DNA of 64,000 nucleotides from Spiroplasma endosymbiont of Polydrusus cervinus (GCF_964019755.1 NZ_OZ026469.1:620001-684000); one strand, 5' to 3'. Counted from the stretch's first letter, positions 42,837 through 52,983 are shown. Numbers and translations are program-made. The notes: generated by a model from the sequence alone, not told the origin.

Positions 42837-42947
42837 ATGCAAATAAAGAAATATTTAATTTTGCGATCGTTAGTGAAAAAGTATGGTAAAGATATTGGTA
42901 TTAATACTGTCAATAAGATTGCAAATGATATTGAAATTAAAAAGTAA
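42837..42947 (+). CDS. 36-residue basic peptide of the IS30-type element, second intact copy
   Basis: Same length as the ORF at 37466, differing by Q5K, V21G and T28A and two silent changes. AAAGGGGGTTG precedes the ATG. No function recognised. Confidence 0.55.
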   Translation: MQIKKYLILRSLVKKYGKDIGINTVNKIANDIEIKK

Positions 42948-43179
42948 AGAATAAATTATCCCGCGTAATTTACAATTTTCAATTAACTTTCAATTACTTC
43001 CAATTGGTGGTTATTGTGGTTTGGGTTGTGGCTCCTCCATTTTCACTATTATTTGGTTTTTCGCAACTAATTAATGATGTTGTAGTTGTTACTTTTAATC
43101 CGATTGCTCCTAAAATATTTAAAATGTTATAATTATTGCACATAAATTATAACATTTTAAATATTTTAGGAGGTAAAGT

Positions 43180-43317
43180 GTGAAAAAATATGAAAGATTA
43201 GATTTTAATGAAAGAGTAAATTTGGAAAAATTGAAAGATAATGAATTATTTAAAAAGAAAAATGGAACAATTAATATTTGAAAAATTGCTAAGCAAATGA
43301 ATAGAGATTATAGACTT
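43180..43317 (+). pseudogene. IS30-family transposase, N-terminal part
   Basis: From GTG at 43180: KKYERLDFNERVNLEKLKDN and INIWKIAKQMNRDYR, the helix-turn-helix region. It is cut by IS copy C at 43318. AGGAGGTAAA precedes the start. Confidence 0.75.
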
Positions 43318-43355
43318 TAGACTGCACCCTGTTTAGTAAGTATTAATAAAAAGGT

Positions 43356-44240
43356 TTACAAACTTTCATTTATTATATATTTTTCTTTTTGGTTTGAATA
43401 TCACTTATTTCATTTTTTAACATCATTAATATATTCATTATGAGATTTATAATTTTTATTATGGATTCTTCCTTTTTTAAGTAATGAATGAAAACTTTCA
43501 ATAATAATGTTGTCTGCACAATGATAATTTTTACCCATTGAAATTATAATTTTGTTATCTAAACATTTACTATTATAATCTTTAGATGTATATTGATATC
43601 CGTGATATGAATGAATTATTATTTTATTTAAATCTTTTTTTATTTTTTTAATTTTATTAATTGCATCATTTAAATTATCAATTACAAGTTTGTTATTATT
43701 AAATTTTGATCATTTTACATCAATAATTTCTTTAGTATATCCATCAAGTATTGTTGATTGATAATGTTTTTTACCATTTCAAATTAAATAAGTTACATCA
43801 GTAAATAAAATTGAAAATCTTTCTTTAATATCATTAAAATTACGATTTACTAAATCAGGATATTTAATTATATTTTTATTTCTATTTTGTTTTATTAATA
43901 TTTTTCTACGCATACGCTTTACATATTCAGCTTGAATATTATTTTCTTTCATAATTCGCAATACTTTCTTAGCATTATAAACAATGCCATAATCTTCTTT
44001 TAAATATTTGGTAATTCGACGATAACCAAATTGTTTTAAATTTTCTTCATAGACTTTTACAATATTTTTTAATGATTCGCTATCCTTACCATTACTTGAA
44101 TAATTTTTATATTTATCTCAATAACTACGCTTTAAATCTGTTATATCAAGTAATAAATTTAGTGGATATTTATTAATGTTTTCTTTGATAAAAGATACAA
44201 TTTTTCTTTTATTTAATTGTAAAAGTCATGAAGCTTTTTT
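43356..44240 (-). CDS. IS3-family transposase OrfB (copy C), catalytic Asp lost
   Basis: Reached by -1 slip at A6G near 44240. Same sequence as copy A except IIHSYHGYQY: codon GAT became TAT (43605-43607), replacing the second Asp of the DDE triad. The other two, in LFTDVTYL and IESFHSLL, are kept. Confidence 0.85.
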
Positions 44241-44476
44241 AGTAATTCATACCTAACTTTGTAATAGTTTAAATCTCTTTTTTCAAATGATTCTTTTGGA
44301 CCTTTATTGGTGTTTAAAATTCCTTTCTTAAAATTTTCATACCATGAAGCAACAGTTTTTTTATTAATTTGATATTTTTTTGCAATAAAACTTATACTAT
44401 TATTTTTAACCTCTTGTACTATTATTTTTCGAAAATATGCTGTATATTTATTAAATTTTTGTCCTTTTCTTGCCAT
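44213..44476 (-). CDS. IS3-family transposase OrfA (copy C)
   Basis: 87 residues with the same helix-turn-helix as copy A (Ile for Met in FRKIIVQEV). An AGGAGG site lies before the ATG. Confidence 0.88.
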   Translation of the reverse strand: MARKGQKFNKYTAYFRKIIVQEVKNNSISFIAKKYQINKKTVASWYENFKKGILNTNKGPKESFEKRDLNYYKVRYELLKKLHDFYN

Positions 44477-44550
44477 ATAAAAATGCACCTCCTCTAAAGT
44501 TTAGCAAAGACTTTTTTTCTTTACTTACTTTTTTGGGTGCAGTCTACAGC

Positions 44551-44601
44551 TAAAGTTTAGCAAAGATTTTTTTCTTTACTTACTCTTTTGGGTGCAGTCT
44601 A
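44551..44601 (-). repeat. Stray left-end stub of the 1.23-kb IS
   Basis: TAAAGTTTAGCAAAG to GGGTGCAGTCTA repeats the first ~50 bp of the IS. It adjoins copy C, separated by CAGC. Remnant of a second copy in the same orientation. Confidence 0.8.
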
Positions 44602-44941
44602 TATTTGTATTAACAATTTTAATGAAAATGATTAAACAAATTGGTATTAGTAAATTTAGTTGTATTTTAAAACCGATAGAGGAAAAGAATTTTATAGATG
44701 AAAAAGAATAGAAAAACATTTTAAAATAAGAGTTTATTTTTGTGATCCTGGTAAACTTCGTCAGAAAGCATTAGTAGAAAGAATAAATAGAGATATAAAG
44801 CGTTGATTGGGTCAAAATGAGCCATTAATTAATATTCGTAGTAGATTAAAATCTATTTTAGATATATTAAATACCACAATTAGACCTTGCTTGGAAAATT
44901 TTACATCAAGACAATAATTTAAAAAAATATTTTTAAATTAA
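44602..44941 (+). pseudogene. IS30-family transposase, C-terminal part
   Basis: Reads VLTILMKMIKQIGISKFSC, then a shift, DRGKEFYRWKR, FCDPGKLRQKALVERINRDI, NEPLINIRSRLKSIL and NTTIRPCLENFTSRQ, followed by a premature TAA. It carries the last DDE residues. It belongs to the element that begins at 42740. Confidence 0.75.
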
Positions 44942-45142
44942 ATTAGTGTTTGTTAAGATTAGTAAAATTTATTTTTTGTTGTGTTTAATTTTATAATTTT
45001 AAAAATAAACATTAAAAAAATATTTTTAATTTAATATTTTTTGTGATTATTGTTTTTTATTTTTAATTTATTATAATCTTATTAACTTTTTATGATTTAG
45101 TTTTATAGTATACATGATTTGGTATTTACAATTTACACGCTC

Positions 45143-45272
45143 CTTAAATATACTTAAAAATAATAAAATTCCAAATATTTATTTTTTTTTGAAAAAATGG
45201 TTGCAATTTATTAAAAATATTTTATTATTAATCTAGCAAGATATAAATTTGCTGTTTGTATCTACACAGTGC
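45143..45272. repeat. Dispersed 120-bp repeat, inverted copy of 10571-10690
   Basis: GGTTGCAATTTATTAAAAAT through ATCTAGCAAGATATAAATTT matches the copy at 10571 reverse-complemented. Bordered left by ATGATTTGGTATTTACAATT (an IS30-type left end, 45115-45138) and right by an IS30-type right end. Confidence 0.65.
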
Positions 45273-45276
45273 TTTT

Positions 45277-45321
45277 GTTATAATTTTATTAACTTTTTAT
45301 GATTTAATTTTACAGTATACA
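45277..45321. repeat. IS30-type right-end fragment
   Basis: GTTATAATTTTATTAACTTT to TTTTACAGTATACAA, 45 bp, next to the dispersed repeat and 60 bp from the rarA stop. Confidence 0.7.
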
Positions 45322-45379
45322 AATTTGGATCATATTTTCGCCTAACTTTTGTTTTTAAAAACTAAGTGTTTGCAAAGAA

Positions 45380-46624
45380 CTACTTTGTTTTTTTCGTAAA
45401 TCGTTCATATAATTCATTAATCCGTTTTTCATATACACTATGTAATTTTGGATGATAATAAACAACTCCGCGCATTTCTTTTGGTAAATATTGCTGTGAC
45501 ACATAATCATTGGGAAAATCATGGGGATATTGATAACCAATCCCATTCCCTAACTTCCCAGCGGAAGCATAACTACTATCTCGTAAGTGATGTGGAATTG
45601 GATAAAGCTTACCATTTAAAACATCCTCATATGCTTGTTCAGTCGCTAAATAAGCACTATTTGATTTTTCACTTAAGCACATTTCAATAATCGCTAACCC
45701 CAATGGAATTCTGCCTTCTGGCAACCCAATTTGGCGAAAACTATCAATTGCTGTTTTAACGTGCCCCGCAATGGCTGGATTAGCTAAACCAATATCTTCA
45801 TAAGTAATAATTTGCATTCGGCGAAATAATGCTTCATAGTCGCCACTCGCTAATAACCGAGCAAAATAATATAATGCTGCATCAACATCGCTTCCCCGAA
45901 TTGATTTTTGCAAGGCTGATTTTAAATCATGATGCTCATCACCGGCAGAAAAATTAATTAAATTAGCTGATGGAGCAATATTTTTAACAATTACAGGTGT
46001 AATTTCTTCGGTAGGATATAAATTCAAACATAATTCTAAAATATTAATCGCAATGCGCAAGTCGCCACTCGCTAATTGGCAAATTAAAGTTAAAGCATCT
46101 GTTGTAATTGTTAAAGATAATTTTTTATTTATAATTAATTTTTCCAAACCAGTGAACATTTCTTCCAGCGTAATTCGTTCTAATTTAATAATATTAGCTC
46201 GGGAACGTAGCGCTGGGTTAATAACAAAATATGGATTTTCCGTTGTACAAGCAAACATAATTAAATGACCATTTTCTAAATATTGTAATAAAATATCCTG
46301 GCGATCTTTATTCATACGATGAACTTCTTCAACAATAATAATAAACCGTTTAACCGCTCCGGCTTGTTTGATAATGTTTTCTAAATCTTGTTTTTTATCA
46401 ATTTCAGCATTAAAAATAGCATAGTCGATTTGTAAATCATTCGCCAATGCCCGGGCAATACTACTTTTCCCAACCCCTGGGTCACCATAAAAAATTAATG
46501 AACTGGCATAATTATATTTCAACATTCTTGAAATAACACCATTGTGGTAATTAATAATATGACTTTGCCCAATAATATCGGAAATTGTTGTGGGTCGTAA
46601 TACAAATGCTAATGGTTCCGCCAT
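45380..46624 (-). CDS. rarA: Replication-associated recombination protein RarA (MgsA)
   Basis: AAA+ ATPase acting at stalled replication forks. Predicted 414 residues, normal. MAEPLAFVLRPTTISDIIGQ, Walker A FYGDPGVGKSSIARAL, a Walker B-like FIIIVEEVHRMNKDRQD (Glu for the usual Asp), sensor 1 MFACTTENPYFVINPAL and arginine finger SRANIIKL. The C-terminal part has KSIRGSDVDAALYYFARLLASG and VYYHPKL, typical of RarA. AGGAGAGAAAA precedes the ATG. Confidence 0.96.
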   Translation of the reverse strand: MAEPLAFVLRPTTISDIIGQSHIINYHNGVISRMLKYNYASSLIFYGDPGVGKSSIARALANDLQIDYAIFNAEIDKKQDLENIIKQAGAVKRFIIIVEEVHRMNKDRQDILLQYLENGHLIMFACTTENPYFVINPALRSRANIIKLERITLEEMFTGLEKLIINKKLSLTITTDALTLICQLASGDLRIAINILELCLNLYPTEEITPVIVKNIAPSANLINFSAGDEHHDLKSALQKSIRGSDVDAALYYFARLLASGDYEALFRRMQIITYEDIGLANPAIAGHVKTAIDSFRQIGLPEGRIPLGLAIIEMCLSEKSNSAYLATEQAYEDVLNGKLYPIPHHLRDSSYASAGKLGNGIGYQYPHDFPNDYVSQQYLPKEMRGVVYYHPKLHSVYEKRINELYERFTKKTK

Positions 46625-46660
46625 TTTTTCTCTCCTAGGTGCTTTTTTTACATCATAACA

Positions 46661-46688
46661 TAAAAAAACTGATAATTAATCAGTTTTA
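46661..46688 (-). terminator. Intrinsic terminator after mreB / candidate RNA
   Basis: Minus strand AAAACTGATTAATTATCAGT followed by a run of seven T. It lies between mreB and rarA. Confidence 0.75.
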
Positions 46689-46689
46689 T

Positions 46690-46800
46690 AATAAACCATC
46701 CTTAACTTTTGTTAGGTTGGTTTTGATTATTATAGTTGCTCTATGCTGACCATATTTGTTATTTTGGTATGCTATTTATCATTATATATAGCAACTTCTG
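46690..46800 (-). ncRNA. Structured spacer RNA candidate between mreB and rarA
   Basis: Minus strand can pair GTTGCT with AGCAAC around an inner stem ATACCA/TATGGT, followed by an AACCAACCTAAC ... GTTAAGGATGGTT hairpin and a terminator. In several Firmicutes 6S RNA lies near rarA, so 6S-like RNA is one possibility; an mreB 3' UTR structure is the simpler one. No promoter was identified. Confidence 0.3.
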
Positions 46801-46807
46801 ACATAGT

Positions 46808-47848
46808 TTAATAATCTAATTCTTTGACTTTATGATGTTCTTGATGAATAATATCATAAATATCTGATTCGAATTTTTTTGTTCCATTGATAACAGCTAA
46901 TAATGGTTGTTCACCAATCTTAGCTGGTAATTGCAAGGTATCTTCAAAGTAATCATCAATTCCTTTGATTAAACCACTACCCCCACAAATGGTAATTCCA
47001 TTGCGGAAAATATCACCCGCCAATTCTGGTGGTGTTTCTTCTAGAGCTTGAACTGCTAAATCAATAATTCGTGATACTGGAACTTTTAAAACTTCTCGGA
47101 TTTCTTCGGGGGTTAATTCAATTTCCCGTGGTAAACCTGAAACAACATCTCGTCCATATACTTTCATTTTTTGTTCATCACCATATTTTGCTAATGAGCC
47201 AATTTCGATTTTAATCATTTCTGCTGTTTTAATTCCAATTTCTAAACCATATTGTGAATGGACATATTTTAAAACCTCATCATTTAAATAATTTCCAGCA
47301 ACTTTAACTGATTTTGAAATTACAATATCTCCTGAAGCAAGAATAGCAATATCTGTTGTTCCTCCTCCCATATCAATTACTAAGTTTCCAGCAGGTTTGT
47401 AAATATCAACCCCACCGCCTAAAGCAGCCATTTTAACTTCTTCCTCAACAAATACTTTTGTTGCCCCTAAATTAATTGCAATTTTTTTCAATGCATTTTT
47501 TTCTAATTCGGTAATGACTGACGGACAAGCTAATAACATAATTGAATTAACTAACTGTTTATTAACCCGTAAACGGTTAAAAATATATTTTAATTGTGCT
47601 TCAGTTGCACGAATATCAGTAATAACACCGTCAATCATTGGACGGACAATTCTAATTGTCTTATTTCCTTTTCCAATCATTTTATATGCTTCATTTCCGA
47701 CAGCAATAATCTGGTTTTCTTTAATTTTATATGCCACAATGGATGGTTCATTATAAACAATCCCGCTCCCTGAGATATAAACCAAGGTAGAAGATGTCCC
47801 TAAATCCATTGATACAAAAATCGGCTTCTTATTATTAAATATGGCCAT
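46808..47848 (-). CDS. mreB: MreB-family actin homologue
   Basis: Spiroplasmas have several MreB paralogues that form the internal ribbon for helical shape and swimming. Predicted 346 residues. PIFVSMDLGTSSTLVYISG (phosphate 1), LVIDMGGGTTDIAILASGD (phosphate 2), VFVEEEVKMAALGGGVDI and ITICGGSGLIKGIDDYF (adenosine motif) are clear. I cannot say which of the paralogues it is. No mreC or mreD nearby. GGAGGATTTG precedes the ATG. Confidence 0.93.
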   Translation of the reverse strand: MAIFNNKKPIFVSMDLGTSSTLVYISGSGIVYNEPSIVAYKIKENQIIAVGNEAYKMIGKGNKTIRIVRPMIDGVITDIRATEAQLKYIFNRLRVNKQLVNSIMLLACPSVITELEKNALKKIAINLGATKVFVEEEVKMAALGGGVDIYKPAGNLVIDMGGGTTDIAILASGDIVISKSVKVAGNYLNDEVLKYVHSQYGLEIGIKTAEMIKIEIGSLAKYGDEQKMKVYGRDVVSGLPREIELTPEEIREVLKVPVSRIIDLAVQALEETPPELAGDIFRNGITICGGSGLIKGIDDYFEDTLQLPAKIGEQPLLAVINGTKKFESDIYDIIHQEHHKVKELDY

Positions 47849-48059
47849 ATCAAATCCTCCTTAGTAGTAATTATATTCTTTTTTATAAGAAAAACAATAA
47901 GTATTATTGCGAAACTACCTTTACCGAATTATTTTTCGTTTATCTTGTATACTATAAAACTAAATCATAAAAAGCTAATAAAATTATAACAAATTAAAAA
48001 TAAAAAACAATAATCACAAAAAATATTAAATTAAAAATATTGTTTTTAATATTTATTTT

Positions 48060-48457
48060 TAAAATTATAAAATTAAACACAACAAAAAATAAATTTTACT
48101 AATCTTAACAAACACTAATTTAATTTAAAAAAATTTTTTTAAAATATTGTCTTGATGTAAAATTTTCCAAGCAAGGTCTAATTGTGGTATTTAATATATC
48201 TAAAATAGATTTTAATTTACTACGAATATTAATTAATGGCTCATTTTAACCCAAATCAACGCTTTATATCTCTATTTATTCTTTCTACTAATGCTTTCTG
48301 ACGAAGTTTACCAGGATCACAAAAATAAACTCTTATTTTAAAATGTTTTTCTATTCTTTTTCATCTATAAAATTCTTTTCCTCTATCGGTTAAAATACAA
48401 CTAAATTTACTAATACCAATTTGTTTAATCATTTTCATTAAAATTGTTAATACAACA
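48060..48457 (-). pseudogene. IS30-family transposase, C-terminal part
   Basis: Minus strand reads ILTDRGKEFYRWKRIEKHF with the catalytic Glu kept (unlike the copies at 10695 and 28844), then FCDPGKLRQKALVERINRDI and the usual end FTSRQYFKK. A shift lies near 48250. Its 5' part was removed by IS copy D. Confidence 0.75.
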
Positions 48458-48495
48458 TAGACTGCACCCTGTTTAGTAAGTATTAATAAAAAGGT

Positions 48496-49380
48496 TTACA
48501 AACTTTCATTTATTATATATTTTTCTTTTTGGTTTGAATATCACTTATTTCATTTTTTAACATCATTAATATATTCATTATGAGATTTATAATTTTTATT
48601 ATGGATTGTTCCTTTTTTAAGTAATGAATGAAAACTTTCAATAATAATGTTGTCTGCACAATGATAATTTTTACCCATTGAAATTATAATTTTGTTATCT
48701 AAACATTTACTATTGTAATCTTTAGATGTATATTGATATCCGTGATCTGAATGAATTATTATTTTATTTAAATCTTTTTTTATTTTTTTAATTTTATTAA
48801 TTGCATCATTTAAATTATCAATTACAAGTTTGTTATTATTAAATTTTGATCATTTTACATCAATAATTTCTTTAGTATATCCATCAAGTATTGTTGATTG
48901 ATAATGTTTTTTACCATTTCAAATTAAATAAGTTACATCAGTAAATAAAATTGAAAATCTTTCTTTAATATCATTAAAATTACGATTTACTAAATCAGGA
49001 TATTTAATTATATTTTTATTTCTATTTTGTTTTATTAATATTTTTCTACGCATACGCTTTACATATTCAGCTTGAATATTATTTTCTTTCATAATTCGCA
49101 ATACTTTCTTAGCATTATAAACAATGCCATAATCTTCTTTTAAATATTTGGTAATTCGACGATAACCAAATTGTTTTAAATTTTCTTCATAGACTTTTAC
49201 AATATTTTTTAATGATTCGCTATCCTTACCATTACTTGAATAATTTTTATATTTATCTCAATAACTACGCTTTAAATCTGTTATATCAAGTAATAAATTT
49301 AGTGGATATTTATTAATGTTTTCTTTGATAAAAGATACAATTTTTCTTTTATTTAATTGTAAAAGTCATGAAGCTTTTTT
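48496..49380 (-). CDS. IS3-family transposase OrfB (copy D)
   Basis: Frame open under table 4 with the full DDE set (LFTDVTYL, IIHSDHGYQY, IIIESFHSLL). It depends on frameshifting from orfA, which is itself broken in this copy. Confidence 0.8.
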
Positions 49381-49392
49381 AGTAATTCATAC

Positions 49393-49617
49393 CTAACTTT
49401 GTAATAGTTTAAATCTCTTTTTTTCAAATGATTCTTTTGGACCTTTATTGGTGTTTAAAATTCCTTTCTTAAAATTTTCATACCATGAAGCAACAGTTTT
49501 TTTATTAATTTGATATTTTTTTGCAATAAAACTTATACTATTATTTTTAACCTCTTGTACTATCATTTTTCGAAAATATGCTGTATATTTATTAAATTTT
49601 TGTCCTTTTCTTGCCAT
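49393..49617 (-). pseudogene. IS3-family transposase OrfA (copy D), frameshifted
   Basis: Normal through KGPKESFEKK, then one extra base in the A run (about 49420-49426) leads to RFKLLQS and a stop, 13 codons early. Confidence 0.85.
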
Positions 49618-49678
49618 ATAAAAATGCACCTCCTTTAAAGTAGACTGCACCCTGTTTAGTAAGTATTAATAAAAAGGT

Positions 49679-50563
49679 TTACAAACTTTCATTTATTATA
49701 TATTTTTCTTTTTGGTTTGAATATCATTTATTTCATTTTTTAACATCATTAATATATTCATTATGAGATTTATAATTTTTATTATGGGTTGTTCCTTTTT
49801 TAAGTAATGAATGAAAACTTTCAATAATAATGTTGTCTGCACAATGATAATTTTTACCCATTGAAATTATAATTTTGTTATCTAAACATTTACTATTGTA
49901 ATCTTTAGATGTATATTGATATCCGTGATCTGAATGAATTATTATTTTATTTAAATCTTTTTTTATTTTTTTAATTTTATTAATTGCATCATTTAAATTA
50001 TCAATTACAAGTTTGTTATTATTAAATTTTGATCATTTTACATCAATAATTTCTTTAGTATATCCATCAAGTATTGTTGATTGATAATGTTTTTTACCAT
50101 TTCAAATTAAATAAGTTACATCAGTAAATAAAATTGAAAATCTTTCTTTAATATCATTAAAATTACGATTTACTAAATCAGGATATTTAATTATATTTTT
50201 ATTTCTATTTTGTTTTATTAATATTTTTCTACGCATACGCTTTACATATTCAGCTTGAATATTATTTTCTTTCATAATTCGCAATACTTTCTTAGCATTA
50301 TAAACAATGCCATAATCTTCTTTTAAATATTTGGTAATTCGACGATAACCAAATTGTTTTAAATTTTCTTCATAGACTTTTACAATATTTTTTAATGATT
50401 CGCTATCCTTACCATTACTTGAATAATTTTTATATTTATCTCAATAACTACGCTTTAAATCTGTTATATCAAGTAATAAATTTAGTGGATATTTATTAAT
50501 GTTTTCTTTGATAAAAGATACAATTTTTCTTTTATTTAATTGTAAAAGTCATGAAGCTTTTTT
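49679..50563 (-). CDS. IS3-family transposase OrfB (copy E)
   Basis: Open throughout under table 4, DDE triad intact (LFTDVTYL, IIHSDHGYQY, NIIIESFHSLL). Reached by -1 slip at the A6G site at about 50563. Confidence 0.86.
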
Positions 50564-50799
50564 AGTAATTCATACCTAACTTTGTAATAGTTTAAATCTC
50601 TTTTTTCAAATGATTCTTTTGAACCTTTATTGGTGTTTAAAATTCCTTTCTTAAAATTTTCATACCATGAAGCAACAGTTTTTTTATTAATTTGATATTT
50701 TTTTGCAATAAAACTTATACTATTATTTTTAACCTCTTGTACTATCATTTTTCGAAAATATGCTGTATATTTATTAAATTTTTGTCCTTTTCTTGCCAT
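50536..50799 (-). CDS. IS3-family transposase OrfA (copy E)
   Basis: 87 residues as in copy A with one change (NKGSKESF). Ribosome site AAAGGAGG upstream. Confidence 0.88.
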   Translation of the reverse strand: MARKGQKFNKYTAYFRKMIVQEVKNNSISFIAKKYQINKKTVASWYENFKKGILNTNKGSKESFEKRDLNYYKVRYELLKKLHDFYN

Positions 50800-50918
50800 A
50801 TAAAAATGCACCTCCTTTAAAGTTTAGCAAAGACTTTTTTTCTTTACTTACTTTTTTGGGTGCAGTCTAAAGTTTAGCAAAGACTTTTTTCTTTACTTAC
50901 TTTTTTGGGTGCAGTCTA

Positions 50919-51756
50919 TTTTATCAAAGAAAACATTAATAAATATCCACTAAATTTATTACTTGATATAACAGATTTAAAGCGTAGTTATTGAGATAAA
51001 TATAAAAATTATTCAAGTAATGGTAAGGATAGCGAATCATTAAAAAATATTGTAAAAGTCTATGAAGAAAATTTAAAACAATTTGGTTATCGTCGAATTA
51101 CCAAATATTTAAAAGAAGATTATGGCATTGTTTATAATGCTAAGAAAGTATTGCGAATTATGAAAGAAAATAATATTCAAGCTGAATATGTAAAGCGTAT
51201 GCGTAGAAAAATATTAATAAAACAAAATAGAAATAAAAATATAATTAAATATCCTGATTTAGTAAATCGTAATTTTAATGATATTAAAGAAAGATTTTCA
51301 ATTTTATTTACTGATGTAACTTATTTAATTTGAAATGGTAAAAAACATTATCAATCAACAATACTTGATGGATATAATAAAGAAATTATTGATGTAAAAT
51401 GATCAAAATTTAATAATAACAAACTTGTAATTGATAATTTAAATGATGCAATTAATAAAATTAAAAAAATAAAAAAAGATTTAAATAAAATAATAATTCA
51501 TTCAGATCACGGATATCAATATACATCTAAAGATTACAATAGTAAATGTTTAGATAACAAAATTATAATTTCAATGGGTAAAAATTATCATTGTGCAGAC
51601 AACATTATTATTGAAAGTTTTCATTCATTACTTAAAAAAGGAACAATCCATAATAAAAATTATAAATCTCATAATGAATATATTAATGATGTTAAAAAAT
51701 GAAATAAATGATATTCAAACCAAAAAGAAAAATATATAATAAATGAAAGTTTGTAA
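50919..51756 (+). pseudogene. IS3-family transposase OrfB (copy F), 5' truncated
   Basis: Open from FIKENINKYPLNLLLDITDL to the normal end NESL, with DDE residues present but no start and no OrfA. Confidence 0.82.
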
Positions 51757-51794
51757 ACCTTTTTATTAATACTTACTAAACAGGGTGCAGTCTA
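50919..51794 (+). mobile_element. IS3-family insertion sequence, copy F, left part missing
   Basis: Begins in the middle of orfB at TTTTATCAAAGAAAACATTA and runs to the right end GGGTGCAGTCTA. orfA and the left end are absent. Head-to-head with copy D. Confidence 0.88.
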
Positions 51795-51844
51795 AAGTTT
51801 AGCAAAGACTTTTTTTCTTTACTTACTCTTTTGGGTGCAGTCTA
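51795..51844 (-). repeat. Stray left-end stub of the 1.23-kb IS
   Basis: AAGTTTAGCAAAG to GGGTGCAGTCTA. It abuts the right end of copy F at exactly the same internal point (AAGTTTAGC) as seen with copies B and E. Confidence 0.8.
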
Positions 51845-51855
51845 TAATTTATTCT

Positions 51856-51965
51856 TTACTTTTTAATTTCAATATCATTTGCAATCTTATTGACAGTATT
51901 AATAACACTATCTTTACCATACTTTTTCACTAAGACCGAAAAATTAAATATTGCTTTATTTGCAT
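51856..51965 (-). pseudogene. 36-codon ORF of the IS30-type element, frameshifted
   Basis: MQIKQYLIFRS then stop; one G is missing compared with CGGTCGTTAG in the intact copies. TAGGAGGTTG precedes it. Confidence 0.6.
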
Positions 51966-52064
51966 AATTTCAACCTCCTATAATTAACTTAAAAATTAAC
52001 TTAAAAAAAGTTAACTAAATTAATAATTAACTTTTTATGATTTGGTATTTACAATTTACACTGT

Positions 52065-52094
52065 AAAAAACATTTCAAAAATGAAATGTTTTTT
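52065..52094. terminator. Terminator after fba
   Basis: AAAAAACATTTCA / TGAAATGTTTTTT, a 13-bp perfect stem around a 4-base loop, overlapping the fba stop. T runs on both sides allow termination in both directions. Confidence 0.75.
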
Positions 52095-52983
52095 ATCCTT
52101 TACCTTTGCATCCAAATCATGATATTAATTCATCAAATGTAGCTTTAATTGCTTCATATCCTGGTTTTAATAATTTTCGTGGATCAAACCCTTTACCATT
52201 TTCTGGTTTATCTTTTCCTTCTTCAATATATTTTCTAGTTGCAGCAACAAAAGCAATTTGTAATTCAGTATTAACATTTATTTTACTAATTCCTAATGAA
52301 ATTGCTTTTTTAACTTGCTCTTGTGGAATTCCACTACCACCATGTAAAACCATCCCAATTTTTGCCACAGATTCAATATCTTCTAATGCTTGGAAGTTTA
52401 AACCTGGTCATCCTGTTGGATACGGTCCATGAATATTATTAATTCCAGCGGCAAGAAAATCAATTCCTGTTGTTACCATTTCGGCTGCTTCTTTTGGATC
52501 ACCAATTTCCCCAGCACCAACAACACCGTCTTCTTCCCCACCAATAGTTCCAATTTCCGCTTCAACTGAAACAGCATTTGGTTTTGCATACGCTACTACT
52601 TCTTTGGTGTTTTTTAGATTTTCAGCAAATGGATGGTGACTACCATCATACATTACTGATGAAAAACCAGCATCAATAGCCATTTTACAACTCTCTACTG
52701 ATTGCCCATGGTCTAAATGTAACGCTACTGGAACTGTAATGTTTAATGAATCTAATAAAGCATTAACCATCGCAACAACTAAATTATAGCCTCCCATATA
52801 TTTAATTGTTCCTTCTGAAGCCCCTAAAATAATTGGGGTTTTTGTTTCTTGTGCCGCTTCTAATAAAGCTTTTGTTCATTCTAGATTATTAATATTAAAA
52901 TGACCAACAGCGTATTTATTCTGATGTGCTTTTTTAATTATTTCACTAGCATTAACTAATTTAGCATGATATTTTTGTCCCAT
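52093..52983 (-). CDS. fba: Class II fructose-bisphosphate aldolase
   Basis: Zinc aldolase of glycolysis. Predicted 296 residues, normal. VALHLDHGQSVESCKMAI with zinc His and the catalytic-site Asp, SVEAEIGTIGGEEDGV, NNIHGPYPTG and MVLHGGSGIPQEQVKKAI (zinc His), then INVNTELQIAFVAATRKYIE are typical. TGA-coded Trp at 52408 and near the C-terminus. AGGAGGGAAAAG before the ATG. Own promoter, TTTATAATATT, about 50 bp upstream. Confidence 0.96.

Larger units (their letters stand above)
43318..44546 (-). mobile_element. IS3-family insertion sequence, copy C
   Basis: 1,229 bp with both ends. orfA is intact; orfB is open but the second catalytic Asp is changed to Tyr, so its transposase should be dead. 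Inserted in an IS30-type transposase gene. Confidence 0.92.
42740..45114 (+). mobile_element. IS30-type element interrupted by the 1.23-kb IS (copy C)
   Basis: Left end TGTAAATTGTAAATACC, right end ...TTTTATAGTATACA. Contains an intact 36-codon ORF, a lipoprotein-signal remnant (minus, ~42950-43130), the palindromic promoter (~43110-43180), the transposase N-terminus, then IS copy C plus a left-end stub, then the transposase C-terminus. The central ~200 transposase codons are missing. Confidence 0.78.
49641..50869 (-). mobile_element. IS3-family insertion sequence, copy E (complete), inside copy D
   Basis: 1,229 bp with both ends and intact orfA and orfB, so probably active. Flanked by a direct AAG repeat, a 3-bp target duplication as known for the IS3 family. 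Target: left end of copy D, just upstream of its orfA. Confidence 0.92.
48458..50918 (-). mobile_element. IS3-family insertion sequence, copy D, interrupted by copy E
   Basis: Right end at 48458; body to 49640; remainder of the left end at 50870-50918. The interruption point is CCTTTAAAG|E|AAGTTTAGC, i.e. a 3-bp AAG duplication. orfA has one extra A and is truncated. Confidence 0.88.
47946..52060 (-). mobile_element. IS30-type element broken up by a cluster of 1.23-kb IS copies
   Basis: Right end TGTATACTATAAAAC at 47946, left end ...GGTATTTACAATTTACA at 52060. Transposase 3' part on the left, 36-codon ORF remnant on the right. Between (48458-51844) lie IS copies D, E and F and a stub. The transposase 5' part and the lipoprotein-signal ORF are gone. 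Confidence 0.7.

Noticed and set aside
46661-46800. SRP (4.5S) RNA
   Set aside because: The conserved GGAAGGAAGCAGC-type core is absent here and at 53160-53312.
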